Shown: one piece after another, positions 15,285-21,597 of the stretch
How the letters are laid out: each line of letters starts with the position of its first letter
How positions within the stretch are numbered: the stretch's first letter is position 1
Source: SIAJ01 sp036266155
GTDB lineage: Bacteria > Planctomycetota > Planctomycetia > Gemmatales > Gemmataceae
Assembly (NCBI GenBank): GCA_036266155.1
Contig: DATANR010000330.1
Location: forward strand, 1 to 21,597
DNA: 21,597 nucleotides
Direction: 5' to 3'
Position numbers and translations under genes: made by a program
Notes under the pieces: model-generated
What the model saw: the letters and a program-made list of their open reading frames with translations, nothing else
What the model was told of the DNA's origin: nothing
The model's database searches: none

Positions 15285-16487
15285 CTAATTCGCCTGTGCG
15301 GCGAACTCTTTCTCGGCCTGTAGCTGCGGGTGGAGCACTTTCACGTAGGTCAGTCCAAACAGGCCCGCCCCGGTCAGGAACAGGATCACGACCACCATCT
15401 TGCCGCGACACGAGTACATATTCCAGATGCTCAGCACGATTTGCGCGCCAAGTCCGAGGCCAACGATGGCGCCCGTTCCCATGATCGCCAGCGCGAAGTA
15501 GGGGCCGACGCCCTCTAACCGTGCGAGCCACCAGCAGGCAACATCCGCGACCTGGGCGATGAGCACGATCGGCGACAACACGCAGCGAATGAAACTCGAA
15601 TAACTGGTGAAGGCGAACACGAGGCCGGTCGCGGCCCAGAGAATCGAGAAGGTTAGCAAGTGGGCGTGTGTCGATTGCGTTAGGGCATCGGGCGAAAGCT
15701 GACGACGCTTCGCCGCCTTCCATCGATCGGCGGCCGACGGTTTGTTTTGATCACCGCCGCCCGTGCCTACAAGAGGTGTTGCCTCCGTCGCGAACGCGGC
15801 CGTCAAGCGTTCGAACTTCTCCGGTGTCGGCAGCGGAAACGCGTCAGCATCGTATTGCGCCTTGGGCGCCCCTGCCTCAATCCACGCCGACAGCGCCAGA
15901 CGCTCCGCCTCGCGTTCGGCTTCGATTTTTTGCTTTTCCTCAGGGGTCTTGGTCAATTTCTTCCAGTCCTCGGACTTTTCAAAGAACGCGGGGACCATGT
16001 TCTGCGGCCCCCATTTTGCCTTGCGATCACCGTTGATGGCCGTGTGCATTTGCCCGAACGGATGATTGGCGCTCTTCTGAATGTACTTGGCAATGCCGTC
16101 CATTGCATCGAGGCGAACTTCGTCCTTTTCGCCTCCCGGAGAATGACAGACGACGCATCGTTCCGTTATGAGGGATTGAATCTTTACCCCCTTCACCTTG
16201 ACTCCAACGACGGCGGCCTGCCCTTTAGCAACGTCACCCGTCTTTGCTTCTTCGGCTGCCAGGTCTGGCTTCGGCTCGCTCGGCCAGGGAACGCCTGAAA
16301 ATCGTGTTACTAGATCTTCGGTGGTTGGCAGAGGGTTGCCTGCCGACGCATGCTTGAAGTGAATCTGCGCCATCGCCCATATGTAGCCGATGCCGACGGA
16401 ACAGAGAAACGTCGTCAGCACTAGCTTGGCGGGCAAGGGCAGGTCGCGGAGCGTGAAGCGCGTCGTCGCAGAATTTGCAGTGAACAT
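15285..16487 (-). CDS. Membrane-bound c-type cytochrome domain protein
   Basis: A 400-residue protein with one N-terminal membrane segment (about 20-40), a periplasmic domain with a single haem-binding CVVCH (111-115), and four C-terminal segments (about 276-296, 302-322, 329-356, 362-382). Between lies a charged helical stretch (about 175-200) and AWIEAGAPK, as seen in planctomycete cytochrome c domains. The first C-terminal segment is preceded by THAHLLTF, whose histidines could bind a second haem, though this is inference. I do not recognise a named family. A role in membrane electron transfer is likely. A ribosome site GGAGG sits within a small hairpin just upstream. A large hairpin follows the stop. 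Confidence 0.75.
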   Translation of the reverse strand: MFTANSATTRFTLRDLPLPAKLVLTTFLCSVGIGYIWAMAQIHFKHASAGNPLPTTEDLVTRFSGVPWPSEPKPDLAAEEAKTGDVAKGQAAVVGVKVKGVKIQSLITERCVVCHSPGGEKDEVRLDAMDGIAKYIQKSANHPFGQMHTAINGDRKAKWGPQNMVPAFFEKSEDWKKLTKTPEEKQKIEAEREAERLALSAWIEAGAPKAQYDADAFPLPTPEKFERLTAAFATEATPLVGTGGGDQNKPSAADRWKAAKRRQLSPDALTQSTHAHLLTFSILWAATGLVFAFTSYSSFIRCVLSPIVLIAQVADVACWWLARLEGVGPYFALAIMGTGAIVGLGLGAQIVLSIWNMYSCRGKMVVVILFLTGAGLFGLTYVKVLHPQLQAEKEFAAQAN

Positions 16488-16489
16488 GG

Positions 16490-16503
16490 GGAGGTGTGCC
16501 TCC
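16490..16503 (-). promoter_or_regulatory. Ribosome-binding site within a short hairpin before the cytochrome gene
   Basis: On the minus strand GGAGG, CACA and CCTCC form a 5-bp stem with a 4-base loop, ending two bases before the ATG at 16487. GGAGG is the only good Shine-Dalgarno for this gene, and it is eleven bases from the ATG in linear sequence. The hairpin could mask it. A control function is inference. Confidence 0.4.
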
Positions 16504-16538
16504 GGAGCGGGAATGGGCGTAGGTGGGATACCGACACT

Positions 16539-17519
16539 CTAATTCAAGACTGCCATCGCTGCTTGCAGGACCGCCGTGCGCGTCTCGGCCAAAGGTCGCT
16601 GGACCGTCGCGCCGGCTGCCATCTTGTGGCCGCCGCCGCCAAAGCGCTCGGCGAGCTGGCCGACGTCGTGAGCTTCCTTGCCGCGGAAGCTTACTTTCGT
16701 GCTGCCGTCTTTCTGCTCGATAAATACCAGAGCGATCTCGACCCCCGTGACGGCACGTGGGTAGTTGATCAGGTCTTCCGTGTCCGGCGGGATGCCGCCG
16801 GTTTCCGGATAGTCGCTCAGCCGGACTTCCGTGTATACGATGCGGCCGCCCGCTTCGGATTTCATCCGTTCGAGCGCTCGGCCAATGAGCTTCATGCGGC
16901 CGAGCGTGCTGCTTGCATAGACTGCGTCATACAACACCGTCGGCTGGGCGCCGGACCGGACCAGTTCCTCGGCCAGATCGAATGTTCGCGGCTCAACCGA
17001 TGAATGCCGGAACCAGCCGGTGTCGGTCGCGACGGCAAGAAAGATCGCATTCGCTGCTTCCGCCGTGAGCGGCACACCGAGGGCTTTGGTGGCATCGTAA
17101 ATCAGCCGGCCGGCAGCTTCGGCATTCGTATCGACAAAGCTCAGGCCGCCCAAATCGTCCTGCGTGCGGTGGTGATCGATGACGGCCTTGCCGCAGTTCA
17201 TCGACCGCATGAAGGGGCCGAAGTCGCCGAGCTGGCTCCAGGTGCCGGTGTCGACGACGATAATCGCGTCAGCATTGCGAAACTCTTCGCCGGGGGCACG
17301 GAACCGCTCGATCGGCGTCGTCTCGGATTGAGCAAACTCATACCGTGGGCCGAGATCGCTCGCCACCGCCACGCGGACGGCCTTACCAAGTTGCCGCAGC
17401 GCGCAGGCCAGCCCAATTTCCGACCCGAGGGCATCGCCGTCTGGCCGGACATGGGTCATGATCAGGAAGCGTTGATGCGACCGCACGAATGCAACGAACG
17501 GCGACCAGTCGATCGGCAT
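16539..17519 (-). CDS. nrnA: NrnA-type DHH phosphoesterase (oligoribonuclease / pAp phosphatase)
   Basis: A 326-residue cytoplasmic DHH-DHHA1 protein. THVRPDGDALGS (22-33) gives the first metal ligands, VVDTG (88-92) and DHH (115-117) the next, ATDTGWF (about 164-170) another, and the C-terminal DHHA1 domain has GGGGHKMAAG (294-303) for substrate binding. NrnA degrades very short RNAs and dephosphorylates pAp. The length and all motifs are as expected. It is transcribed in the same direction as leuD but across a 285-bp AT-rich spacer that contains a -10-like TATAAT, so it probably has its own promoter. The cytochrome gene follows 51 bp later. Confidence 0.93.
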   Translation of the reverse strand: MPIDWSPFVAFVRSHQRFLIMTHVRPDGDALGSEIGLACALRQLGKAVRVAVASDLGPRYEFAQSETTPIERFRAPGEEFRNADAIIVVDTGTWSQLGDFGPFMRSMNCGKAVIDHHRTQDDLGGLSFVDTNAEAAGRLIYDATKALGVPLTAEAANAIFLAVATDTGWFRHSSVEPRTFDLAEELVRSGAQPTVLYDAVYASSTLGRMKLIGRALERMKSEAGGRIVYTEVRLSDYPETGGIPPDTEDLINYPRAVTGVEIALVFIEQKDGSTKVSFRGKEAHDVGQLAERFGGGGHKMAAGATVQRPLAETRTAVLQAAMAVLN

Positions 17520-17804
17520 GGAAGGCGGGACCTTTCGAGCAGCGTTCCAATTGATTATACTTGGCCGGCCCGGCGGGGGTACGGGCGCGGAGAAAAGTCA
17601 AACCGGCGTCAGAAAGCAGAGATGGTCAGCAGAGATGGCCAAATAGATACCGGGGTTGGCCATCTCTGGTTAAAAAAACAGAAGTTAACTGTTGGTCTAA
17701 TAATAGCTTATGACGAATAATCACGATTTCATTTCTAGCGCCAGAAGCCTATAAAAGCGTCTTGATGTGCTTTCGGATAAAACAATGTTATAAGTGTTTT
17801 GGCG
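17520..17804. other. Intergenic spacer with an AT-rich block and a repeated 13-base motif
   Basis: No gene is supported here. Positions 17671-17800 are 32 % GC by my count, far below the surroundings. A motif gcagagatggyca occurs twice in tandem (about 17616-17642), and its inverse at 17656-17668 pairs perfectly over 13 bases with 17630-17642, with a 13-base loop. Two weak AT-rich hairpins, with stems AAAGC/GCTTT (about 17754-17773) and AAAACA/TGTTTT (about 17778-17800), could end leuD transcription. The spacer lies between leuD and nrnA, both on the minus strand. Confidence 0.7.
17554..17559 (-). promoter_or_regulatory. Candidate -10 element upstream of nrnA
   Basis: On the minus strand TATAAT matches the consensus exactly, 34 bases before the nrnA start. 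No recognisable -35 hexamer lies at 16-19 bases upstream, where the sequence is GC-rich. The AT-rich block farther upstream could assist RNA polymerase binding. Confidence 0.35.
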
Positions 17805-18368
17805 TCATGCTTTGAGCATTCCGACCTTCTTGGCGTATTCGAAAATGCCGCCCGCCTCCAGGATCGGTGCCACGTCGCCGAGGCCCATCAGCTCCCACGA
17901 ATCACCGGTCGTCACGTTCTTGAGCGTCTTGCCGGCCACGTCGATGATCAGCTCGTCGCCCGTGCAGATTTCGTCGACGAGCCGCTTCTTGGATTCGAAC
18001 GGGATCAGGTAGCCGCCGTTGACGGAGTTGCGGTAGAAGATGCGGGCATAGAACTCCGCGACAACGGCCGTGATGCCGGCCGCGGCCAGGGCGATCGGGG
18101 CGTGTTCGCGTGACGAGCCGCAGCCAAAGTTCTTGCCGGCGATCACGATCGTGTACGGCGAGACGAATTCGTCGTCGGTATGAAAGGGCACGTGGCCCTT
18201 CGGCAGGCCCATCTGTGCCGGCGGAACGCTGGACAGCGCGTACTTGCCGAACATCTTGTATTCGGCCGGAATTGACGGGTTATACGTGAGATATTGGGCC
18301 GGAATGATCTGATCGGTATCGACGTTGTCGCCCAGGACGAACGCCTTGCCGGTGAGGACCTGTTGCAT
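17805..18368 (-). CDS. leuD: 3-isopropylmalate dehydratase small subunit (LeuD/HacB family)
   Basis: A 187-residue small subunit of the aconitase superfamily. DNVDTDQIIPA (14-24), the swivelling-domain motif GKNFGCGSSREHAP (78-91) and ARIFYRNSVNGG (108-119) are diagnostic. With LeuC it isomerises 2- to 3-isopropylmalate in leucine synthesis. The short form with QYLTYNP resembles the archaeal/HacB-type branch, so homoaconitate or a related substrate cannot be excluded. The start MQQVLTGKAF (18368) fits the family better than the ATG nine codons upstream. The large subunit gene is not in the window. Upstream is a GC-rich hairpin that ends the preceding small gene. Confidence 0.88.
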   Translation of the reverse strand: MQQVLTGKAFVLGDNVDTDQIIPAQYLTYNPSIPAEYKMFGKYALSSVPPAQMGLPKGHVPFHTDDEFVSPYTIVIAGKNFGCGSSREHAPIALAAAGITAVVAEFYARIFYRNSVNGGYLIPFESKKRLVDEICTGDELIIDVAGKTLKNVTTGDSWELMGLGDVAPILEAGGIFEYAKKVGMLKA

Positions 18369-18460
18369 GTGGAACTCGCTTGAGCCGGTGAACAATCCGT
18401 TTTACGGCCCCGCGGCGGATCGAGCAACAACGGCGACGTGTACTCCGATTGCCAATAGAC

Positions 18461-18489
18461 AATCGGCCCGGCTGGGTGCCGGGCCGATT
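18461..18489 (-). terminator. Hairpin after the coiled-coil gene
   Basis: Arms 18461-18472 and 18478-18489 pair perfectly over 12 bases (aatcggcccggc and its complement) with a 5-base loop. It lies 9 bp after the stop of the 61-residue coiled-coil gene on the minus strand and upstream of leuD. There is only a weak T-rich tail, so rho-independent action is uncertain. Confidence 0.6.
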
Positions 18490-18498
18490 CGTATTCGA

Positions 18499-18684
18499 TC
18501 ATCGTTCGCTGTGTTCGGCTTTCACTTCACGCAACTCCTCCTTGACCTCAAGCAATTCGGATTTGACCTCCGTGAGTTCGTCCTTAACTTCCAGAATCAA
18601 ATCGCGTGTCTCCGTCGCAAGCTCAACATTTCTTTGCACAAGCTGTTCGGTGCGTTCCGCCAGTTTGAGTGCTTGGGCTAGCAT
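18499..18684 (-). CDS. Small coiled-coil protein of four heptad repeats
   Basis: A 61-residue protein without signal peptide or membrane segment. The second half is four consecutive heptads starting EVKDELT, EVKSELL, EVKEELR, EVKAEHS, with E-V-K-x-E repeated at the same register and hydrophobic V and L at a/d positions. This predicts a parallel dimeric or multimeric coiled coil. The N-terminal half is also helical. GAGGA eight bases before the ATG supports translation. A hairpin follows the stop. It is divergent from the 50-residue gene across 191 bp. No function can be assigned. Confidence 0.65.
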   Translation of the reverse strand: MLAQALKLAERTEQLVQRNVELATETRDLILEVKDELTEVKSELLEVKEELREVKAEHSER

Positions 18685-18875
18685 GTTGGGTCCTCGTCGG
18701 TGAAACGGACGCGCCTTGCCGAATGCCTAGGGCGACGCCGGTCGGCGCAGTTGTCCGCTGTGAATGGCGAGATAAATGCAACTAGTGTGCCAATTGCGGG
18801 GCATGACGCATCGGGCTGCTGGTGTTAGACTAGAAGCATGCCCGCATACAACTTTTCCGTTGACGGAGAAATCCC
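18685..18875. other. Divergent intergenic region between two small-protein genes
   Basis: It carries the leaders of both small genes. On the plus strand a promoter-like pair is annotated at 18803-18831. On the minus strand I see no convincing -35/-10 pair for the coiled-coil gene. No RNA gene or repeat is recognisable. Confidence 0.5.
18803..18831 (+). promoter_or_regulatory. Predicted promoter of the 50-residue microprotein gene
   Basis: ATGACG (18803-18808) and TAGACT (18826-18831) are 17 bases apart, each matching the housekeeping consensus at 4 of 6 positions. Transcription would start near 18838, leaving a leader of about 38 bases. The same TAGACT hexamer occurs before the STAS gene (6689-6694) and, on the minus strand, before the DHPS-like gene (1412-1417). 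Confidence 0.4.
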
Positions 18876-19028
18876 GTGAGCATCGTCCGTATTGGCCTGG
18901 GTGAAACGAAAAACTTTGCCGAAGGCTACGAGGCAATCTTCGGCAAGAAGGACGACAAGAAAAAGCCGGAACCGCCCGCGACCGCGGAGCAGGCGAAGAA
19001 GGATGAGAAGAAGGACGAGAAGAAGTAA
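18876..19028 (+). CDS. Lysine-rich 50-residue microprotein
   Basis: A GTG-initiated gene encoding 50 residues. The N-terminal 24 (SIVRIGLGETKNFAEGYEAI begins at residue 2) look folded and contain NFAEGYEAIFGKK. The rest is a tail of lysine, aspartate and glutamate with one proline patch (about 31-35). GGAG at 18865-18868 lies seven bases before the GTG, an excellent ribosome site, and a promoter-like pair lies upstream. I recall similar short proteins in planctomycetes but know no function. The charged tail suggests binding to nucleic acid or protein. It was too short for standard length cut-offs. A strong hairpin follows the stop. Confidence 0.7.
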   Translation: MSIVRIGLGETKNFAEGYEAIFGKKDDKKKPEPPATAEQAKKDEKKDEKK

Positions 19029-19034
19029 TCGAAC

Positions 19035-19057
19035 CGGGCGGCCAGCTGGGCCGCCCG
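19035..19057. terminator. Bidirectional terminator hairpin between convergent genes
   Basis: Arms 19035-19043 (cgggcggcc) and 19049-19057 pair perfectly over 9 GC-rich bases with a 5-base loop. It is 6 bp after the microprotein stop (plus) and 3 bp after the stop of the two-TM protein (minus). It could serve both genes. T-runs are lacking. Confidence 0.65.
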
Positions 19058-19060
19058 CGA

Positions 19061-19483
19061 TCATTTCAGCATCGGGACGATGACGGCAAACACCAGGATC
19101 CCCAAATAGCCGAGCAAGGTCAATGAACTGGCGATGACCCCGAGGATGGCGCGAACGTCGCCAGTCACCGAGCCGTAGGTCGATCTCGTTTTCTTCCGCC
19201 GTCGAAGGGCCACGATCCCGCAGGGCAGGGCGATTAGTGCCATCGGCAGTCCGAGGACGGGGATCACGCAACTGAAGATGCCGAAGTAACACGCCGCCAT
19301 CGAGGCCGCGCTCACGCCCGTCGGAATGAGAAATTCGGTCGCCGCGATGTCGCCGTCGTCGCCGTTGCGGCGTGGCCGACGCCGATCGTCGTCCTCATAG
19401 TCGTCATCCGGATCGCGGCGACGCAGGCGGCGTCGGCGCTCATCATCGGCATCATCACGCTCTTCGTCGTCTTCTCTCGGCAT
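19061..19483 (-). CDS. Small two-TM protein with charged N-terminus (DUF4190-like)
   Basis: A 140-residue protein. Residues 1-45 are almost only D, E and R, giving blocks of acidic and arginine-rich sequence expected to be disordered in the cytoplasm. Two hydrophobic hairpin segments follow (about 58-93 and 110-138), separated by the basic loop RRRKKTRSTYG and containing GDVRAILGVIASSLTLLG. This is the pattern of DUF4190-type small membrane proteins. The start at 19483 begins where the CobW coding sequence has ended. An upstream frame extension into cobW is rejected. It lies 26 bp after cobW on the same strand, so probably in one operon. Function unknown. Confidence 0.72.
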   Translation of the reverse strand: MPREDDEERDDADDERRRRLRRRDPDDDYEDDDRRRPRRNGDDGDIAATEFLIPTGVSAASMAACYFGIFSCVIPVLGLPMALIALPCGIVALRRRKKTRSTYGSVTGDVRAILGVIASSLTLLGYLGILVFAVIVPMLK

Positions 19484-19509
19484 GTTGAACTCGGTGATTG
19501 GGCACAAAA

Positions 19510-20616
19510 TCAATTCGTGGCCGTTGCAAAACGATGCGTCGGTGTCGGCCGACCGGGGCGCAGGCATTGCGTCTTGCGAAACACAACGTCGATCCCGGCC
19601 GTGCGACACAAGTCGCTGATGACGCGGCGAACTTCATTCTCCAGATCGGCCGGATCGATGGCGACGCGGGCATTGACAATCAAGTCAGCCTCACGGGTCC
19701 GCGTGTTGGAGGGCAACGAGAGTTCGGCGCTAGTGGCGCTGCTCACCAGGTTTGCGACGCCAAAAGCACCGCCTTCCTCCAGGCCAATGACTTTCAAATG
19801 CGCGACTTCGCCGCCAAGGCGTGCCAGCGACGTTCGCAGGTCATCGATCAGCCAAATGAGAATGGGATCGATGTCAAACGGGGTCGCCGCACTCAGATGA
19901 GCGCTCGCGTTCAGCCAACCCAGCTCGGCCTCGCCTTCGGCGTAAATGTCGTAGTCGATGTCGAGCAGCTTGCGGCCAAAGGCACCATCCTGGTCGAGCA
20001 AGGCTTCATATGCCGTGAAGCCGTCGCCCGCCTTCGCGGAGACCACGAGCACTGGCGTGCCGGGGAATTGTTCGGCCAGAAGCGTCTTCAATTCCGCGAC
20101 CTCGCTCGGCCTAAGCTCGTCGGCCCGATTGATGACGATCGTGTCGGCTTCTTCAAGCTGCTTGCGAAAAATGTACGCGGCCTTCGGCGAGAAGCCGGCC
20201 GCCTCGTTGCGCAAGATACGCAGACCGTGGCTTGGTTTGAACAACACCGAATAGGGAGCAACCTGAAAGCGCCCGGCATACAGCGCCTTCAGCGGCTGCA
20301 CGACCGTGGCGACGAGGTCCGTGCAACTGCCGACGGGTTCTGCGAGAATGACGTCGGGCCGCTCTGTGGATTCGAGCGAGCCGGCACGCTCAACGAGTTC
20401 GTCGAACTTGCAACAAAAGCAGGCTCCAGGGACTTCCGCGACCGAAAAGCCTTGCGCACGCAGGCTATTGGTATCGACGAGGTCCTGCGCCTGATCGTTG
20501 GTCACGAGGCCGACGCGCAAACCGCGGGCCATATAGTCGCGGGCCAGACGCGCGAGCGTCGTCGTCTTGCCGGCGCCGAGGAAGCCGCCGACCATCACGA
20601 AACGGACCGTGCTCAT
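19510..20616 (-). CDS. CobW/G3E-family GTPase (metallochaperone-like)
   Basis: A 368-residue cytoplasmic protein. P-loop GGFLGAGKTTT is at 10-20, the metal-binding cysteine motif ACFCC at 65-69 (usual form GCICC), EPVG at 93-96 (usual form ETTG or ESTG) and NRAD at 163-166, which gives guanine specificity. Family members deliver zinc, cobalt or other metals to target enzymes. The variant EPVG and CFCC place it in a subgroup whose client I cannot name. The frame is open upstream to 20943, inside thiL on the other strand, but the family start is the ATG at 20616. It is divergent from thiL across 34 bp. No vitamin B12 gene or Zur box is recognisable. Confidence 0.88.
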   Translation of the reverse strand: MSTVRFVMVGGFLGAGKTTTLARLARDYMARGLRVGLVTNDQAQDLVDTNSLRAQGFSVAEVPGACFCCKFDELVERAGSLESTERPDVILAEPVGSCTDLVATVVQPLKALYAGRFQVAPYSVLFKPSHGLRILRNEAAGFSPKAAYIFRKQLEEADTIVINRADELRPSEVAELKTLLAEQFPGTPVLVVSAKAGDGFTAYEALLDQDGAFGRKLLDIDYDIYAEGEAELGWLNASAHLSAATPFDIDPILIWLIDDLRTSLARLGGEVAHLKVIGLEEGGAFGVANLVSSATSAELSLPSNTRTREADLIVNARVAIDPADLENEVRRVISDLCRTAGIDVVFRKTQCLRPGRPTPTHRFATATN

Positions 20617-20639
20617 GACAATGCTCCGAATGTCGGGAT

Positions 20640-20645
20640 AGTATA
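20640..20645 (-). promoter_or_regulatory. Candidate -10 element in the cobW-thiL divergent gap
   Basis: On the minus strand TATACT lies 23 bases before the cobW-family start. It overlaps the palindrome GTATAC (20641-20646). The plus strand also offers TAGTAT (20639-20644), only 6 bases before the thiL ATG. No clear -35 is seen for either direction. Confidence 0.3.
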
Positions 20646-20650
20646 CCGCG

Positions 20651-21556
20651 ATGAGCACTGGCGAGTTCGCGTACATCGATTGGCTTCGCAAGCGTACACC
20701 GCCGGCGGCCGGCGTCCTCGTCGGCCCCGGCGACGACACGGCCGTCTTGCAACCGCCGAAGCGGCCGCTGCTCGTCACGACTGACATGCTGCTCGAAGGG
20801 AGCTGCTTCATCCTCGCCGAGGCCGGCGCTCGCCGAGTCGGCCGCAAGGCGATCGCGGTCAACCTGAGCGACATTGCCGCGATGGCTGGCGTTCCGACAG
20901 CCGCGGTCGTGAGCGTTGGCTTGCCGCGTAGCGGTGGGCGCAACCTGGCCGAAGAACTTTATCTCGGCATGCGCGAGATGGCGGATGCCTTCAATGTCCC
21001 GCTCGTCGGAGGCGACACCAACAGCTGGGATGGACCGCTTTCCATCTCGGTGACGATGCTCGGCGAGGCGACGGAGCGCGGCCTGGTGCTGCGTTCGGGG
21101 GCCAAGTTGGGCGATTGGATCATGGTGACCGGCCCGCTGGGCGGCAGTATTCGCGGGCATCACCTCAACTTCACGCCACGCGTTCGCGAGGCGCTGGCAC
21201 TTCACCAGGCCGTCGATTTACACGCGATGATCGACATTAGCGATGGATTGGCGAAAGACCTGCATCACATTTGCGAGGAGAGCAAATGCGGGGCGGTGCT
21301 GGTCGCGGAGGCGATACCGATCAATGAGGGTGTGACGCTCGAGAATGCGCTGGGTGATGGCGAGGATTTTGAATTGGTGTTCAGCGTGGCGCCGGCGGAT
21401 GGTGAGCGACTAATGCGCGAACAGCCGGCGCCGGGCATTGCGCTGGCGCGGATCGGCGAAATTGTAGCGGCGGGCTATTGGCTAGAACGCGGGGGCATTC
21501 GACAGCCCCTGGAGGCGCGGGGCTATGAACACGCCTTGGCGAGCGGAGCGGCGTAA
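20651..21556 (+). CDS. thiL: Thiamine-monophosphate kinase
   Basis: A 301-residue ATP-grasp-free kinase of the PurM fold that phosphorylates thiamine monophosphate to thiamine pyrophosphate. Motifs seen are GPGDDTAVL (25-33), TTDML (43-47), NLSDIAAMAG (71-80), GGDTN (120-124) and DISDGLAKDLHH (195-206), all part of the metal, ATP and substrate sites. GEDFELVF near residue 240 is the usual C-terminal signature. There is no Shine-Dalgarno within the 34-bp gap before the ATG, so leaderless or SD-independent translation is likely. The last codons and the TAA lie in the repeat that begins at 21538. No other thiamine gene is present. Confidence 0.93.
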   Translation: MSTGEFAYIDWLRKRTPPAAGVLVGPGDDTAVLQPPKRPLLVTTDMLLEGSCFILAEAGARRVGRKAIAVNLSDIAAMAGVPTAAVVSVGLPRSGGRNLAEELYLGMREMADAFNVPLVGGDTNSWDGPLSISVTMLGEATERGLVLRSGAKLGDWIMVTGPLGGSIRGHHLNFTPRVREALALHQAVDLHAMIDISDGLAKDLHHICEESKCGAVLVAEAIPINEGVTLENALGDGEDFELVFSVAPADGERLMREQPAPGIALARIGEIVAAGYWLERGGIRQPLEARGYEHALASGAA

Positions 21557-21597
21557 GCCGCCCGATGCTGTCATTATCGGGCGGCTTACGCCGCTCC
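21538..21597. repeat. Hairpin repeat overlapping the 3' end of thiL (cut by the window edge)
   Basis: Arms 21545-21566 and 21576-21597 are perfectly complementary over 22 bases with a 9-base loop. The left side continues outward as ggcgagc (21538-21544), and its partner would lie beyond the window. The outer and inner bases match the hairpin at 15211-15277. The ggcgtaagcc block matches the window start (minus strand). The thiL stop TAA (21554-21556) is part of it. Probably acts as a transcription terminator too. Confidence 0.85.

Noticed and set aside
17616..17668. CRISPR array or transposon terminal repeats
   Set aside because: Only three copies of a short motif, without regular spacers, target duplications or a transposase gene.
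17630..17668. Rho-independent terminator on the minus strand
   Set aside because: The stem is good, but the run of seven T on the minus strand comes before the stem, not after it.
17004..17720. Plus-strand open frame running from opposite nrnA into the AT-rich spacer
   Set aside because: Most of it is antisense to nrnA, and the tail in the spacer has no coding character.
18369..18460. Leucine attenuator or T-box before leuD
   Set aside because: No leucine-rich leader peptide and no T-box-like conserved bases are visible.
19498..20784. Long plus-strand open frame (428 codons) opposite the CobW gene
   Set aside because: It covers the CobW P-loop and cysteine motifs in antisense, shows no domain pattern, and overlaps the thiL start.

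Overview
The window is a GC-rich (roughly 60 %) stretch of chromosome, most likely from a planctomycete (Planctomycetota). The clues are a DHPS-related C1-cofactor protein, a secreted formylglycine-type sulfatase, membrane-bound c-type cytochrome architecture, a divergent STAS protein, a short lysine-rich microprotein, and hairpin repeats of the ggcgagcg...ggcgtaagcc type. The assignment rests on family recognition, not on a search. I see no tRNA, rRNA, CRISPR array, transposase or prophage block. Twenty-one coding genes cover about 93 % of the window.

Layout. Positions 1-3792, minus strand: a LarA-like domain protein that appears to lack the LarA cofactor lysine, then ygfZ, then a DUF6513/dihydropteroate-synthase-like gene probably linked to tetrahydromethanopterin C1 metabolism. 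Positions 3916-6647, plus strand: a tetrapyrrole module of siroheme synthase (sirC type), a HemX/CcsA-like membrane protein and hemA, the last two overlapping as ATGA. Positions 6733-9588, plus strand: a divergent STAS protein, a LOG-family protein and an arylsulfatase. Positions 9667-11234, plus strand: a polysaccharide-export ABC transporter (permease plus a short ATPase), again joined by ATGA. Positions 11176-15188, minus strand: a transglutaminase-like protein, a serine hydrolase-NamZ fusion that looks like a two-step peptidoglycan-degrading enzyme, and a phage-type metallopeptidase overlapping it by ATGA. The metallopeptidase also overlaps the transporter ATPase gene tail to tail by 59 bp.

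Positions 15285-18368, minus strand: a membrane cytochrome c protein, nrnA (DHH phosphoesterase) and leuD. A 285-bp spacer between nrnA and leuD holds a very AT-rich block and a repeated 13-base motif. Positions 18499-19028: a 61-residue coiled-coil protein (minus) and a 50-residue lysine-rich microprotein (plus), expressed divergently. Positions 19061-21556: a small two-TM protein and a CobW-type GTPase on the minus strand, divergent from thiL on the plus strand.

The most interesting points are: (1) hairpin repeats that seem to supply the stop codon, and in thiL a hairpin, at gene ends, with relatives at both window edges and a perfect 31-bp hairpin at 15211-15277; (2) the AmiE-like/NamZ fusion, whose domain junction is encoded by a tandem heptamer repeat; (3) probable loss or replacement of catalytic residues in the LarA-like and SirC-like proteins; (4) the 32 % GC island beside nrnA; and (5) two microproteins, one built of four near-identical heptads.
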